Source of the DNA: Sorghum bicolor
Lineage: Eukaryota > Streptophyta > Magnoliopsida > Poales > Poaceae
Length of the DNA: 64,000 bases
NCBI RefSeq assembly: GCF_000003195.3
Contig: NC_012871.2
Location: 54,985,802 to 55,049,801 of the forward strand
Direction of reading: 5' to 3'
Shown here: in pieces, positions 1-11,655 of the stretch
How positions within the stretch are numbered: position 1 is the stretch's first letter
How the letters are laid out: the number at the start of each line of letters is the position of its first letter
The notes under the pieces: generated by a model
The model's input: the letters and a program-made list of their open reading frames with translations, nothing else
The model's database searches: none
What the model was told of the DNA's origin: nothing
Program-made: the position numbers and the translations under genes

Positions 1-1660
1 CAGAGACAGATTGCCCTGGCGTCGAGGCACAACACACGGCTGGCGCGGAAGCAGAGCATCCGAGGCGGAGGCGGATCTACTGGCCCATGACAGAGCGATT
101 GCAACCAACGTCCACATCCTCTTCTCCGTCTAGATCTGGTAGCCTTCATCTTCTTCTCCTCCACCGACAGCCACCCTCGTCCATCCCCAAACCTATGCGA
201 TAGAAAGGAGGCACGTGAGGGCGGCCATGCAGTGGCCCACGTGGCGGGGAGGATGCAAGCTCGCCCGAGCGTAGCCTGCGCCGGCGAGGAGGCTTGCTCA
301 TCCAACAGCCTTAGTGCGTGGCTTGTGCCGGCGAGGAAGCTTGGTCGCTTGGGCGGAGTCGATCTGGATTTCGAGGGGAGGAGCGAGAATGCCATGGGAA
401 GTGAAGAGTTACAATAGGGCCAGCAGGGTCTTTTCTCCTTGGCCTTGGCATCTGTGTGTCCGTTTCTTAAACGACAATATTTTTGGGACAGAGGGGATAG
501 TTTGTAAGCCAAAACTAAGTCAACTTCAACTCTCGATCTTACCTTGTTTTTTTTCAAAACAAACCACATAAAATTATCTGTGAACTAAATAAACCCCTTT
601 ACTAGTGCTAGTCAACGCATATATAAATGGCTCTCATTCAAAATACATAACCAGTCTGTTAATATTGAAACCAGTTGCCAATATAATTAGTTCGTGCTAG
701 TTCTCTCACCTTATCCTCTTTTACAAAAGTCCTTTTTTGCAAAAAATTTAAATGAAATTTACCTAGTCGTGCCCTTGATATGCATGTCAAGGCATGGCAA
801 CTCCTTTTAGTTTTCAAAACTATTTTTCCTAAAAACAGAGTTAGGTTGAATTCAAGCCTACACTCGAATTCAACAAAAACCTTGTCTTATATTCTAAATA
901 ATAATGCGATGCATTTCCTATAGCATATATATGCATGGTGAAGCGCCTAGTTTGATTTGGATTCGTTTGAAACCAGCGACGGATCCAGCGGTGGGGCTAG
1001 CCCCCCTACCGCTGCTAGACCAATGGAGTTTTTAGTATATTCCTTCTAATTTTAAGTACAAATTTATAAGTTAGGGGTGAGCTGAGACCTTTATTTTTTA
1101 TAAGTTGTTTTGTGAATTTCATCCCTAATTGATGTTTTTAATATAAAACTACTTCGAGCTATTATATTTTTTCTATTAAGATGTGTTATAATAGAGCTAA
1201 GTCGATATAGCATTTTTTATCAATTCCCAGGCTTCGTCCGTGTTTGAAACCTAACTTTGGTCTATAAAAAGCATAAACAATTTTCCCTTCTTACCTAGCC
1301 GGTAGGCCATTTCTGGCCCAAAGCCTCCGCGTTATTAGGCTGCCAGCACTTTGGGTTTCGGCCCATATACACTAGGGAACACACAGCCTAGTAGCCTCGA
1401 GCCCCCCGACGACTTGCCTCGCCGCTTGGCAATCCCGCTTTCGGATTCCGGGCCTGATTGCCTTCCAAGTTCCAACGAACCAATATCATGGTAAGCTTAA
1501 ACTTTTAGTCAACAATTGGTTTATTATAAAAAAACAATTGGTTTATTATCGAAAAGTTAGCACACTAATATTTATGGTCGAACTTTTGACAAGTCTTTTG
1601 AAACTTCTTAAATTCAATAAGTGGACAAATGTGCTCTCTGCTATTGTCATGGCACTCAAA
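1..1660. other. intergenic DNA, no gene supported
   Basis: Positions 1 to about 420 are GC-rich, with short overlapping open frames of low information content. No start context, splice sites or protein family could be recognised, so this may be the edge of a gene or a transposon lying outside the window. From 420 to 1660 the DNA is AT-rich and I see no coding signal. A short GC-rich patch at about 1300-1480 also has no recognisable frame. Confidence 0.5.
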
Positions 1661-1663
1661 TAC

Positions 1664-1924
1664 ACTCTCTCCGTTCCAATTTATAAGTCATTCCAATAAT
1701 CTTGGAGAATCAAAATATTTTAAGTTTGACCAAAATTGTAGAGAGAATTATAAAAATTTATGATATCACATAGGTATACTATGAAAATATAATTAATAAA
1801 AAATCTAATGATGCTTAGTTCATATCATAAATGTTATTATCTTATTATATAAATTTGGTGAAACTTTAGATACTTTCATTCTACAAGATTCTTGGAATGA
1901 CTTATAATTTGGGATGGAGAGAGT
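1664..1924. mobile_element. Stowaway/Mariner-like MITE
   Basis: About 260 bp with long terminal inverted repeats. The left end reads ACTCTCTCCGTTCCAATTTA and the right end is its near reverse complement, through the matching ATAAGTCATTCCAA/TTGGAATGACTTAT blocks. TA lies just outside each end or within a base or two of it. The interior is AT-rich and non-coding. The CTCCGTYCC type of end is common in grass Stowaway-like elements. The exact boundaries are uncertain by a few bases. Confidence 0.65.
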
Positions 1925-2360
1925 ATATATTTTTGCCCTAATTTTAATGGGCCGGCAAGTCCAAATTTTGGCTTGCCATGATTTTGGTTGGACAAGAATT
2001 AAAAGCCAACCAAATAGACCTTAAGTCCTCACAATTTGAATTTTTTTAAACAACCTCAAATAGAGAAATGAAAAACTCTCACCGTGAGATGGGATCAAAA
2101 CGGACAAAAACAGGCCGAAAAACTCCTCTCCTATTTCTGTTCCTATATTTTTAGTGAAAATGAGATTAGGTTCAGAAAAAAAAAGATTTAAAACTGATTG
2201 GGACATACTGTAATACGGAAACAGACAAATACAGATGGAAAAGCCGGTAAATTAAGTTAGAATAACATGATCAAATATTCTCAAGTATACATAAACAAAG
2301 TCACAAAATAATATACAAGTACGAAGTTATCGGTCCAATATTCACTAGCATGACAATGTG

Positions 2361-3634
2361 CACTACGGAATACCCATGCTTTGCCGAGTGTATGTGGCAC
2401 TCGGCAAAGGCGTAAAAACACTTGGCAAAGCCTTTGTCGAGTGCTATACTTAGCAAAGACCACACGACAAAATTTTAACCGGTAAAACAGTTTTTGCCGA
2501 GTGCTATTTTTCGACACCTCGACAAAAATAAAAACGAAAAAAAATCCAAAAAAAGGAAAAAAATTGCAGAAGGCCACCCGCCAGCTAAGTTCTGGAATTT
2601 TTTTGCATCTTTAAGGCCCATCGGATTCGAACTCGTGACCTCGCGTGTCTCCGATGTTAACCATTGCACCACACTATGACTTGTGTTTATATTGCATTTC
2701 GATTCCTCAAATATTATACCAAATTATGTGTAAATTGATTATTTGAGGTCCTAAATAATTTCAAATTAAAAAGTTGTCAACTACAAAGTTTTATAAGTTT
2801 TTAGGATCTACAATTTTTATTTAGAGAGTTTCTCCATCCGAGGTCGTTTACAAATTTTGAATTTCAAATTTAAAAATTCAAACGTAGTTTTTGCATAACA
2901 AGATGATTCCAAAACAAAAAGTTGTCAACTACAAAGTTTCATAACTTTTTGAGATCTACAAAGTTTATTTAGAGAGCTTTTCCATCTGAAGTTGTTTAAA
3001 AAATTCAAATTTTAAAACTTTCAATTAAAAACACGGTTTTGCATGACAAGATGAACTCAAATGAAAAAGTTGCTAAATACAAAATTTTATAACTTCTCAA
3101 GATCTATAGAGTTTATTTTGGTTACTTTGTTATATGTTCATCTGACATGGTGATTCTAATATTTTTCTAAAATCTTATATATCTCTTTTGTAGTTTCATA
3201 AACTATAAGAGGGAGATGTAAAATTTATAAACAAATTTATTTTGGCTTTGTCAAATGAAGAAATGATCAAAATAAATATTGTAGATCTTGAGAAGTTATA
3301 CAACTTTGTAGTTAAAAACTTTTGATTTAAATTCGTTTAGGGCTTCAAATTTTGATTTGAAATTTTCTTTGCCGAGTGTTTATTTTTTGACACTCAGCAA
3401 AGAAGCTCTTTGCTGAGTTCAGAAGAATACACTCGGCAAAGAGGATTCTTTGCCGAGTGTAAAAAAAACACTCGGCAAAGAAGGTCTTTACCGAATGTTT
3501 TTTTGACACTCGGCAAAAAAGCCTTTGCCGAGTGTTTTTCTTTGACAGTCGGCAAAGAGCTCTTTGCCGAGTGCCCGAAAATAAACACTCGGCAAAGTAT
3601 TTAACACTCGACAAAGATGCGGATTCCGGTAGTG
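2361..3634. mobile_element. non-autonomous CACTA (En/Spm) transposon
   Basis: The element starts with CACTACGGAATACCCATG and ends with the inverse form, GATGCGGATTCCGGTAGTG, giving CACTA termini. Both ends are followed inward by subterminal repeats of TTTGCCGAGTG / CACTCGGCAAAG in both orientations. They are dense at about 2380-2530 and 3365-3620. There is no transposase frame, so the element depends on a partner elsewhere. The 3-bp flanks (GTG and GCT) do not match, so the target duplication has decayed or one end is misplaced. The short frames inside are products of the repeats. Confidence 0.8.
2605..2680 (-). repeat. tRNA-like (pol III box A/B) segment inside the CACTA element
   Basis: On the minus strand this stretch reads TGGTGCAATGG, which fits a pol III A box, followed about 30 bases later by GAGTTCGAATCC, which fits a B box. 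Cloverleaf pairing looks poor (the T stem does not pair well), so it is not a working tRNA. It may be a SINE head or tRNA-derived sequence carried by the transposon. Confidence 0.4.
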
Positions 3635-5217
3635 GCTAACATGTTAACAGGCATAATTGGTGATTAGTAAGTTTATGAACATATCAATTTCTAGACATAT
3701 CTCATATAGATTAAAACAGGATGAAAAATGGAATAAGTACAGGTCAATTCCGGATGAAAATAGGATCCCGTGAAAATGGGTGAAAAAACTCCTCTCTCCT
3801 GTTTCGGTAAATACGAAAATACGATCCCACAAATACGGAAACAGAAGGAACAAAGTAAAAAAAAAAAGGAACGGGTCGGAACAAGATCTCTTTTCCTGTC
3901 CGTTTTCGTCCTAGCTAGGTTCGTTTTAAAAAATGGAACCAAATTTTCTCACCGCCATGGATCTTACGCGGAAGATACATCTCCTGCATTGTACTGCTCA
4001 GGAGTCAGGACAACCACTAGCAGGGACCTCTCATTCGTTGCTCCTAGTCCTGTTCGGTCCCGCGCAGAAAAGCACTCACTCCCGTCCAGCACATGAAAGC
4101 AACAAGGATGCATACATTGACAACCCGTCCCATTCAATACTGCGCAAATCAAATGATCTAATAAGTTAGTACGAGTGATCGTGGATAATTCAAAAAGTAA
4201 GTAGAAAAGAAACAAAGAAGCTGAGTCCACCAAACAGACAAACAGCAAGGAAACAAAATTCACTATCCACACTAGCTCCAAGCCTAGAGATTTTAGTAAA
4301 AAATTACCCTCCAATAAATATAGTCATCCTTTATTTCGAATTTTTTCTATCCAAAAATAGAAGACAGGAATGGCTCCCTAGAGGATGCATGAGATATAGA
4401 AAAGCTCTTAGAGAGTAAAAAAATGTAGAAAGCGATTTTTATAAAAATGACTCTAAATAATGATTTAAAGAGTAGGTTAAGAAAGACTCTTGGAGATGCT
4501 CTAATAAGAGCAAAAGTGTCTCCAGCTAATAAGGAAACAAGCCTTTTTTTGTGGATATAAAAGTTTCGAAGGTGGATATATTTTGTATGACTCGTTTTAT
4601 TTATAATTTGGATTAGATATAAATATTTAAACTACTTTAGTTAGTTCACATATTATAGATCTATCATAAACTTGGAACGAGTTGTGCCCTAAATTCTTGG
4701 GGATAAATAAATAAAAAATCAGTCATACGAGTCTGTTTAAAAGTCATGACTGAAAGTATTATTTGTTAATTTATTACGAGAGAAAAACATTATTAGCTGG
4801 TAAAAAAAGTATAGTTTATAAATCAAACGAATGGGCTAGATTGGAATGGCTGCACAAGCAAATACTTTATATATGCTGATTTCTCCTCCTGCTTTTCCTT
4901 AGAGCCAGCCACGGTGTGGAAGTAAAACGATGCTCCGATCGTCTCTCTCCTCACGGAGCATCAAATTCACCACTGCACGTACTGATGCTTTGTCCAAAAA
5001 TGCTAGCATTGAGGTTTGTACAGGCATCGATGCCCAGCCCATTAAGCAAATAAAAATAGTATATTTTTTAGTATCTAGTTAGGAAAAGAACGAAGAGAGA
5101 GAGAGAGAGATTTTTCTTGTTGTCACACAGAAGGAAGTCTGAGATGCCCGTTAGTTGGCCGCATACTTTATTCGAGTACAGGGTCCATATTTGTTTGGGC
5201 ATCCACGCCTACACTAC
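3635..5217. other. intergenic DNA, no gene supported
   Basis: AT-rich sequence with scattered short frames and no family resemblance. The stretch at about 4380-4520 resembles the end of a small transposon, with the AGAGCATCTCCAAGAGTC type of motif seen on the minus strand. A short GA run lies at about 5095-5110. Nothing coding could be supported. Confidence 0.5.
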
Positions 5218-5452
5218 GGCTTTATTTAGTTCGCAAAAAATTTTATATTTAGCTACTATAATACTTTTGTTTATTTATATTTGATAATTATTATTTAACT
5301 ATGAATTAATAAAATTTAAAAGATTTATCTTATAAATTATAACTAAAATATATATTTAGTTAATATATATATATATATATAATGTTCCATATATATGTTT
5401 AAAATTCGATACGATCGAAAATCTTAAAAACTTTTTAGAACTAAACAAAGCC
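5218..5452. mobile_element. diverged Tourist-like MITE
   Basis: The left end GGCTTTATTTAGTTCGC and the right end GAACTAAACAAAGCC are degenerate forms of the GGCCTTGTTTAGTT family seen elsewhere in the window. The interior is AT-rich and includes a short TA run near 5361-5382. It is more diverged than the other copies, so it is probably an older insertion. Confidence 0.65.
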
Positions 5453-6780
5453 AACACTGCGGTGGAAAAATGAGTTGGAGCATCAAGGTTTGCACAGGGA
5501 TGAAAAGACATTTCAAACATCCGTGCCGGTGCTTTATACAAAATTTTCTTTGTTTGGACTCAAATTTAGTAGAGAGATTTACTTGTATGGTATTAAAAAA
5601 ATGCCTCTTCTTTGTATAGTCTCTGTTTTTTAACTTCCTTCTACCTCAAACGAACTTTCATTCCTTCTATGGTCTTCCGTCTATTTCAGCACTTAACGGT
5701 GTTAAGTGGAGGGTAAAAAGACTACAATACCTCTGGTGTGAAAAAAATCACAAAGTTTGGTTTGTTAATTTCTTGTATATTTAAGTAATAGTAAACAAAT
5801 AAATCGACAATTTAGACACTATAACAGTACATATTTGGATCACAATAAATATTTGGACAGCATCACAGAACAGTATGGTATGTGCTCAAAAATTTCATTT
5901 ATAAGAAACAAACTAAACTTTGTGAAAAAAATTCATGCCACTTGAGATATTGATGATTCGCAATTTTTCTTTATCTCCATTCATATTTTAATTGGTTTTA
6001 ATCTGACTCTATATATTGATTTAGTTACCCCCACTTTCTCTCACAGAAATGAATTTTATATATCCAACACAGACACATACATATACTAGCAAACGTCCCC
6101 ATACGGTGCAACGTAACATATATATTTGTAGTGTGACGCTTGAGATAATGAGCTAGTATTTTTTGCTGGATTTAATTGAGCTTTGTCTAACCTTAAATCA
6201 AATAAATTCCATGACTATAATAATTGATAGTGCAATAAATAATTATTCTAGTATAAAAAAATGATAGAATATTTGACTCAACTTAAACAGGTGATCATTA
6301 TGTGCAATTGTTGTGTGTTAAGAAATGTGGAAGGTGACTCGCACACGCATCGCGTCGCCAACTGGCTCGTGCCACCAAGTCACCAACCCACATCATGACG
6401 TGAAATGTGAATGATGCCAAACCAACAAAGGTTTTGCATCTCTAAACTTAAGGCAATACTAAGAAGAGTGAGAGACGACATACCGAGCGAGATAGAAGAC
6501 AACAATGTTTGCTCTTTAATATTACTAGCAAAAGTGCCCTTGCGTTACAACAAAAAAAAATAATTCTAACAACCATAATAAAATCATAAATTATAAAAAA
6601 TGTTTTTATTAACAATGTAAAGGCTATAATCTTAAATAAACTTGTCATGGATCCATAAGATAGACTTTTAGTAAGAGACAAGCACTAACTGCAGCAGATC
6701 TAGCGTTGAGTCAACCAGGACTTGAAACCTACGCCAGCGCCATTGAATGTATGGAGGCTCTCGTCCTTGCTACAAATTTA
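5453..6780. other. intergenic DNA, no gene supported
   Basis: AT-rich, with stop codons in all frames. I saw no splice-flanked exon or family motif. Confidence 0.5.
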
Positions 6781-7011
6781 GGCCTTGTTTAGTTCGCAAA
6801 AATTTTCAAGATTCCCCATCATATCGAATCTTTGGTCGCATGCATGAAGCATTAAATATAAATAAAAATAAAAACTAATTCACAGTTTACCTGTAATTTG
6901 TGAGATGAATCTTTTGAGCCTAGTTACTCCGTGATTGGACAATATTTGTTAAATAAAAACGAAAGTGCTACAGTAGCCAAAACCTAAAAATTTTGCAAAC
7001 TAAACAAGGCC
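6781..7011. mobile_element. Tourist-like MITE (GGCCTTGTTTAGTT family)
   Basis: 231 bp with terminal inverted repeats GGCCTTGTTTAGTTCGC and GCAAACTAAACAAGGCC. It is flanked on both sides by TTA (6778-6780 and 7012-7014), the 3-bp duplication typical of PIF/Harbinger-type elements. It is non-coding. Copies of the family occur at 7495, 38749, 50465, 58039 and 63957. Confidence 0.85.
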
Positions 7012-7494
7012 TTATAATCGCTACAGCTTACAATGACAGACTAAATGTATAAAATAAGGAAGATATACCTCTCCTAACATGTTTATAGTTCCACCACTGA
7101 GCACTAACTTAAATTGAAGCTTGATCATAATATGCTTACTCAAATAATCCATCACTTTAGAAAAAAAACTCTAAATCAAATTATTGATAATGAAAATTTT
7201 TATTGAGCTAAAGCATCGGAGCCTTGGCCAAGACACAAAAAGTATTGCTGCACGTTTTTTATTAGGAACCTTGAGCTTTGAAGATTTTTGTAATAGGAGT
7301 ATAAATTATTTTTGGATCAATTAGATTTAAATTGTTAGTTGCAGTTAAAATTAACTATTAGTCTATTTAGATTTTAGCCGTTGCATGCGAATGCTAAAAA
7401 ATCTCTATACTTATAGCGATGTCCTTCTTCGTATCACAACACATGCAAACCTCTTCTAGCCACCCGTGGCCCTGCTCCTATGCACCTGGATTGG

Positions 7495-7736
7495 GGCCTC
7501 GTTTAGTTCTAAAAAAATTTGCAAAATTTTTCAGATTCCCTGTCACATCAAATCTTTAGATGTATGCATGGAGTATTAAATATGGACGAAAATAAAAACT
7601 AATTACACAGTTTGGTCGAAATTGACGAGACAAATCTTTTGAGCCTAGTTAGTTCATGATTGGACAATATTTGTCAAATACAAACGAAATTGGTACTATT
7701 CACATTTTGCAAAAAAATTTGGAACTAAACAAGGCC
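7495..7736. mobile_element. Tourist-like MITE, second copy
   Basis: It has ends GGCCTCGTTTAGTTC and GGAACTAAACAAGGCC and the same interior layout as the copy at 6781. The sequence TGGATTG is present just outside both ends, so the simple TTA duplication is not seen here. Confidence 0.75.
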
Positions 7737-7893
7737 TGGATTGAGGAGAGGTAGTCTGATTTGGATTTGGATTTCTATTTTATGTGAGATACAAGATATG
7801 AGCGAGTCAAAGCCGGTCCAGGGGAGAGGCCGGACGAAAATTAGTTCAAACAAAATTTTTAGCTAAAGTTTTGCCTTTTTAGTATTAGAAATA

Positions 7894-7894
7894 A

Positions 7895-7955
<61 letters not shown>

Positions 7956-7993
7956 TATTATTATTATTATTATTATTACTACTACTACTATTA

Positions 7994-8071
<78 letters not shown>
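7894..8071. repeat. AAT/ATT trinucleotide microsatellite in inverted arrangement
   Basis: A run of AAT units (about 7894-7953) is followed by ATT units, a short ACT run near 7979-7990, and a longer ATT run to 8071. The first and last blocks are reverse complements, so the array could fold back on itself. The poly-Asn/poly-Tyr frame across it is not a gene. Confidence 0.95.
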
Positions 8072-8072
<1 letters not shown>

Positions 8073-8624
8073 AAGTAGAATTGAAAAACCACCAATGTTG
8101 ATCCCTGCCCCACTTGGCCGATCGACTAACGCCTTGGACACGCCTCTGGGCCCTCGCCAACGTTACACGTCGACTCCCACAAAAGAAAAAGAAAAAAATG
8201 CCGCACATTGACTACGGTTCCATGGTTGGCTAGGCAGGTCCCGCCGTTGTACTTGCTAAGTCTGCAGCTAGGTGGTCGCTGCTCGCGCGTGCCCTTGCAT
8301 TAGACGCTTGTTGGGCCATAGGCCTAGCTAAGGAAGGCCATTGTGCGTTTTGACAGAATCAGAAGCCCGAATAGAAGATCCACATGAGCGTTCTGAATTT
8401 GATTATAATTGGATTAGGCTGAAGGAAAAGACTAAACATATTTAAAAGGATAGACTAAAATTTTAGCTGAAATTTTACCTCTTTAATACTTAGAGAAGAT
8501 ATACTAATATATGCACATATATTTTATTAGTAACATACTATCTTAGAGGAGACACAGGTATTGATATACAATACATACTAGTAGTAACATGCCTTTTTCA
8601 GGACATGGAGAGGTAGTATAATAA
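8072..8624. other. intergenic DNA, no gene supported
   Basis: Mixed-composition sequence without a recognisable gene, transposon end or structured repeat. Confidence 0.45.
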
Positions 8625-10285
8625 TCGGTAATGCTATGTATAGGCCGTCCGTCCGTCCGGACGGACTCGGACCTGACCAAAGTGATAAAGCAAAACGACG
8701 TGACGCGCCCACCTTGTTTCTTATCTGTTTGCCTTCTCATTCACTTTCTTCTCCACTCGTCTCCTCTTTCTCTCTCCTCCCCTATATTTACTGTTGTTCA
8801 CGATATGCTCGTTGCTGGTCTCTAGGATGGAGCATACTCGCATCTGGCTCGCCACCGTCTCGCCTCTTCACGCTCCCTCCCTCACTAACTTCTACGGCAC
8901 CGGAGAGGAGGGTGATGGCGGCAGCTTCCGGCGAGCCGCACCATCCCTCCGTCTCTCTCCGCCTCTCTCTCTTCTTCTTGGTGACCTCCATGCCACTAAA
9001 AATGATGGCTATGGCACAGCTTTCGACGAGATAGGTGAGTCCTTTTATGGATCTGACCCTTCCTCTTTCTTCCCCTCCTCTAGATCTGAGCTCCCCTTCT
9101 CCTCCTCCTCCTCCTCCTCCTCCTCTTCCTCCTCTTCCTCCTTCTCCTCCTCCCCCTCCTCTGGATCTGAGCTCTCGTCCTCTGGATCTGAGGGATGCAG
9201 TGGTGACCAGGATTTCAACGAGCTCTGTTGCAGTAGCGTTGTTTCATTGTTGCAAAAGTATTTTTTTCTTTGTTATATTAGTTTTTTTTTCTGATGTTGA
9301 ATTTTTATTCCTTCTCTAGATCTAGATCTGACGGACACAATGGTTGTTAGGGTTTCAGCGAGCTCTATTGTAGTAGGCTTTGTTTCTACTGTTGTAGTTG
9401 CGTTGTTTTGTTGTTTCACAAGTATTTTTCTTTGTTGCATTAGTTTCTTTTCTGACGTTGCATTCTTACTTCTCATCTGGATCTAAGATTTTAGAGTTGT
9501 TTCTATTTTTGTAGTAGCTTTTGGATGTTGTAATGGTTCTCTCTAGATTTCTCCGTGTTGCAATGGTTCTCTCTGGATGTTGTCGTAAGTTTCAATTTTT
9601 GTTGTAGCAGTTCTACTTTTTGAGATGCATGTAGTATGTGTTTAGTTGCTTCAATCTGTATATTACAGTAATTGTTGTATGTTATTGTAGCAGTCGTTCA
9701 GTGTTGTTTCAATAATATATTCATGATGTTTCAGTTGCTTCAGCATAATGTTTCAGCTGTTTTTTTGTTGTTGCAATAATATGTGTCAAGGTGTTTCAGC
9801 TTCGTCATCCTAATGTTGCAGCTGTTGTCTCTTTTTGTTTGTTGCAATATATGTGTTCATGGTGTTTCAACTGCTTCGATCTATTGATGTAATAGTTTGT
9901 GTAGCGATGTTGCAATAATGTATTCATGGTGTTCAAAGTTGCAGCAGCAAGAGGGGTGGGCTGTGGGGGCGAGCTGGCGATGGGGAGAGGTGATAGGGTT
10001 CCAGCGAGGTTCGGGACGGGCAGATCTTGTGCGTGAGAGATGGGGCGAGTTCCTTGCGCACAGAGCGGAGGAAGAGACGATTTCCTTTCTTCTCTGTATG
10101 AGGGTGGGCGGGGTACGTTCGTACCTCTAGTTTTTTTTCTCCGTGTGAGGGCGGGTGGGGTCGAGTTCACATCTTACTTTTCTTCTTCTTTTTTCTTTTC
10201 TGTGTGGTGGACAATGAAGATGCATAGTAAAACCACCGTCCGGATGTTAGCATCCGGATCGGACGTTCGGGCGCTAGCAGTACCG
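8625..10285. mobile_element. possible non-autonomous transposon block, class unknown
   Basis: The block is framed by CG-rich palindromic sequence. At the left is GTCCGTCCGGACGGAC (about 8648-8666); at the right is CCGGATGTTAGCATCCGG (about 10241-10259), followed by a GCGCTAGC motif. Between them lie a GC-rich gene-like stretch with a TCC run (9096-9170), repeated GGATCTGAG phrases, and a long region where phrases like GTTGCAATAATATGTGTTCATGG recur. Inverted ends with internal degenerate repeats suggest a Mutator- or hAT-like element. I could not define exact ends or a target duplication, and no transposase frame is present. Confidence 0.35.
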
Positions 10286-10323
10286 TATAATAATAGTCCA
10301 ATTAGATTCATAGTATGCTACGA

Positions 10324-10328
10324 CGATG
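10324..10328. repeat. target-site duplication CGATG (left) of the gypsy element
   Basis: CGATG directly precedes the left LTR and is repeated at 22704-22708, directly after the right LTR. A 5-bp duplication is normal for integrase-mediated LTR retrotransposon insertion. Confidence 0.9.
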
Positions 10329-11016
10329 TGTTGATGCAAAACTGATCTGCAAACACAAAGGGCTAATACCCGATTCAAACGTTAAGGCGTGCCAGCCGAT
10401 TTGACCTTGCTATCGGCAAAGGTGATAACTCGAATACTTTAGTCTTGACAACAGCGATGCGCCCGGATGTCACGGCTAAGAGGTACTCACGCGGAACTCG
10501 AGAACACGCCGAGCTTAAGTCGACGAATTCCTAAGAACTCGTAATAAAAAGAAAAAAGTATGACGAAGTCGTCGAAAAGTAGATGCTGGAATATGAGTAA
10601 AAACGTATGTTTGATTGATTTCTTGATTGATTATTACAAGGTCCCAGGGTTTATATTTATACCCTGCTCAAAGAGCTACAACCAGACACGATTAGAATTC
10701 GAATTCCAAATTACACGGAATCCGTATACAAAACGATGCAAATAATTAAGGAAATAATAAAACTATCCTTCGTGACAAACCGAAACTCCTCCACATGACA
10801 ACTGGCAGCTTCTGGACTCCTCCTTCGCATCATCGGCAATCCCCTTGCCATAGTCATCGGCAGACCTTTTTATCCAGCCATCGGCACCATATTACTGCCT
10901 GTGGACTTAGTCACATTCAACCTCTCCCTCATCGGCAACCATCCTCATCAGCAACCCGCATCGTACTGCCACCCTATCCTGCCATCCTAGACACGTGCCC
11001 AAAAATGGTGTCAACA
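10329..11016 (-). repeat. 3' LTR of the gypsy element (left copy)
   Basis: 688 bp, TG...CA, the same length as the right copy. It contains six GCCGAT/ATCGGC hexamers and TATAAATA on the minus strand. Because the element is on the minus strand, this left copy is its 3' LTR. Confidence 0.95.
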
Positions 11017-11032
11017 CATGCCCCCCAGTTTC
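11017..11032 (-). other. polypurine tract of the gypsy element
   Basis: On the minus strand, AACTGGGGGGCATG lies immediately before the 3' LTR. A G-rich tract in this position primes plus-strand DNA synthesis during reverse transcription. Confidence 0.75.
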
Positions 11033-11497
11033 GGAATATAAAACTATTAATGCTCCGAAATTCTCTGCAGTAATGATGCCTTCTCCGCAATTAATGCTCC
11101 TAATCTGGTAACCGACAACCTCAATCTGGACAACTCTGATCCTAATCCTCTGCAGATTCCTCGAAATCCCCAACTTCCTAAACGGGCATCTTTCTCGGTC
11201 GTACATCGGCAACAATACCGTTATAAAGATCTGCCGATGCTCTGACCAGGATATTCGCAAAAACGGTTACCTCCCCTCAATCCGCCCATCGGCAAGATGA
11301 CCGTTATAGAATATCGCCGATGGACCGACCAGGAGATCTCGCACAGTAAAATATCTTCAGATAATGACCGCTTCCCGTCAAATCACCTGCACAATCCCTG
11401 GATTACCGTGCGAACAGTTACCATATCCACCTGAGTACCCTCGGGCTTCTCGGATGCGGCAAAGAGATAAGTCGGATTTGCCCTTGCCCATCTTGTC

Positions 11498-11507
11498 CTA
11501 TAAATAG
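11498..11507 (+). promoter_or_regulatory. TATA box of the antisense PMD gene
   Basis: CTATAAATAG is a strong plant TATA match. It lies about 160 bp upstream of the ATG at 11656, on the strand opposite to gag-pol, inside the retrotransposon. Initiation would be expected near 11530-11540, leaving a 5' leader of roughly 120 nt. Confidence 0.6.
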
Positions 11508-11655
11508 TTCCTTCTTGGGTACTCCTCCCCCATTACACCATTCTACTATCCAACTTTGCTTTTCCAGCGGCGGCGCCATTTACAACCTTCAAGATCTCCG
11601 ACAAGCACTCCTCTTCATCAACTCCGGTGCCCTCCAACGTCCTCTTCACGACAAG

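Noticed and set aside
2605..2680. A tRNA gene
   Set aside because: Only A- and B-box-like motifs are present; the T stem pairs poorly, so a working tRNA is unlikely.
3345..3614. Several frames repeating similar short peptides, and the regularly recurring repeats that might suggest a CRISPR array
   Set aside because: They translate the CACTA subterminal repeats. The repeats are irregularly spaced and inverted, unlike CRISPR, and this is a plant genome.
7863..8141. Frame with long Asn and Tyr runs
   Set aside because: Translation of a trinucleotide microsatellite.
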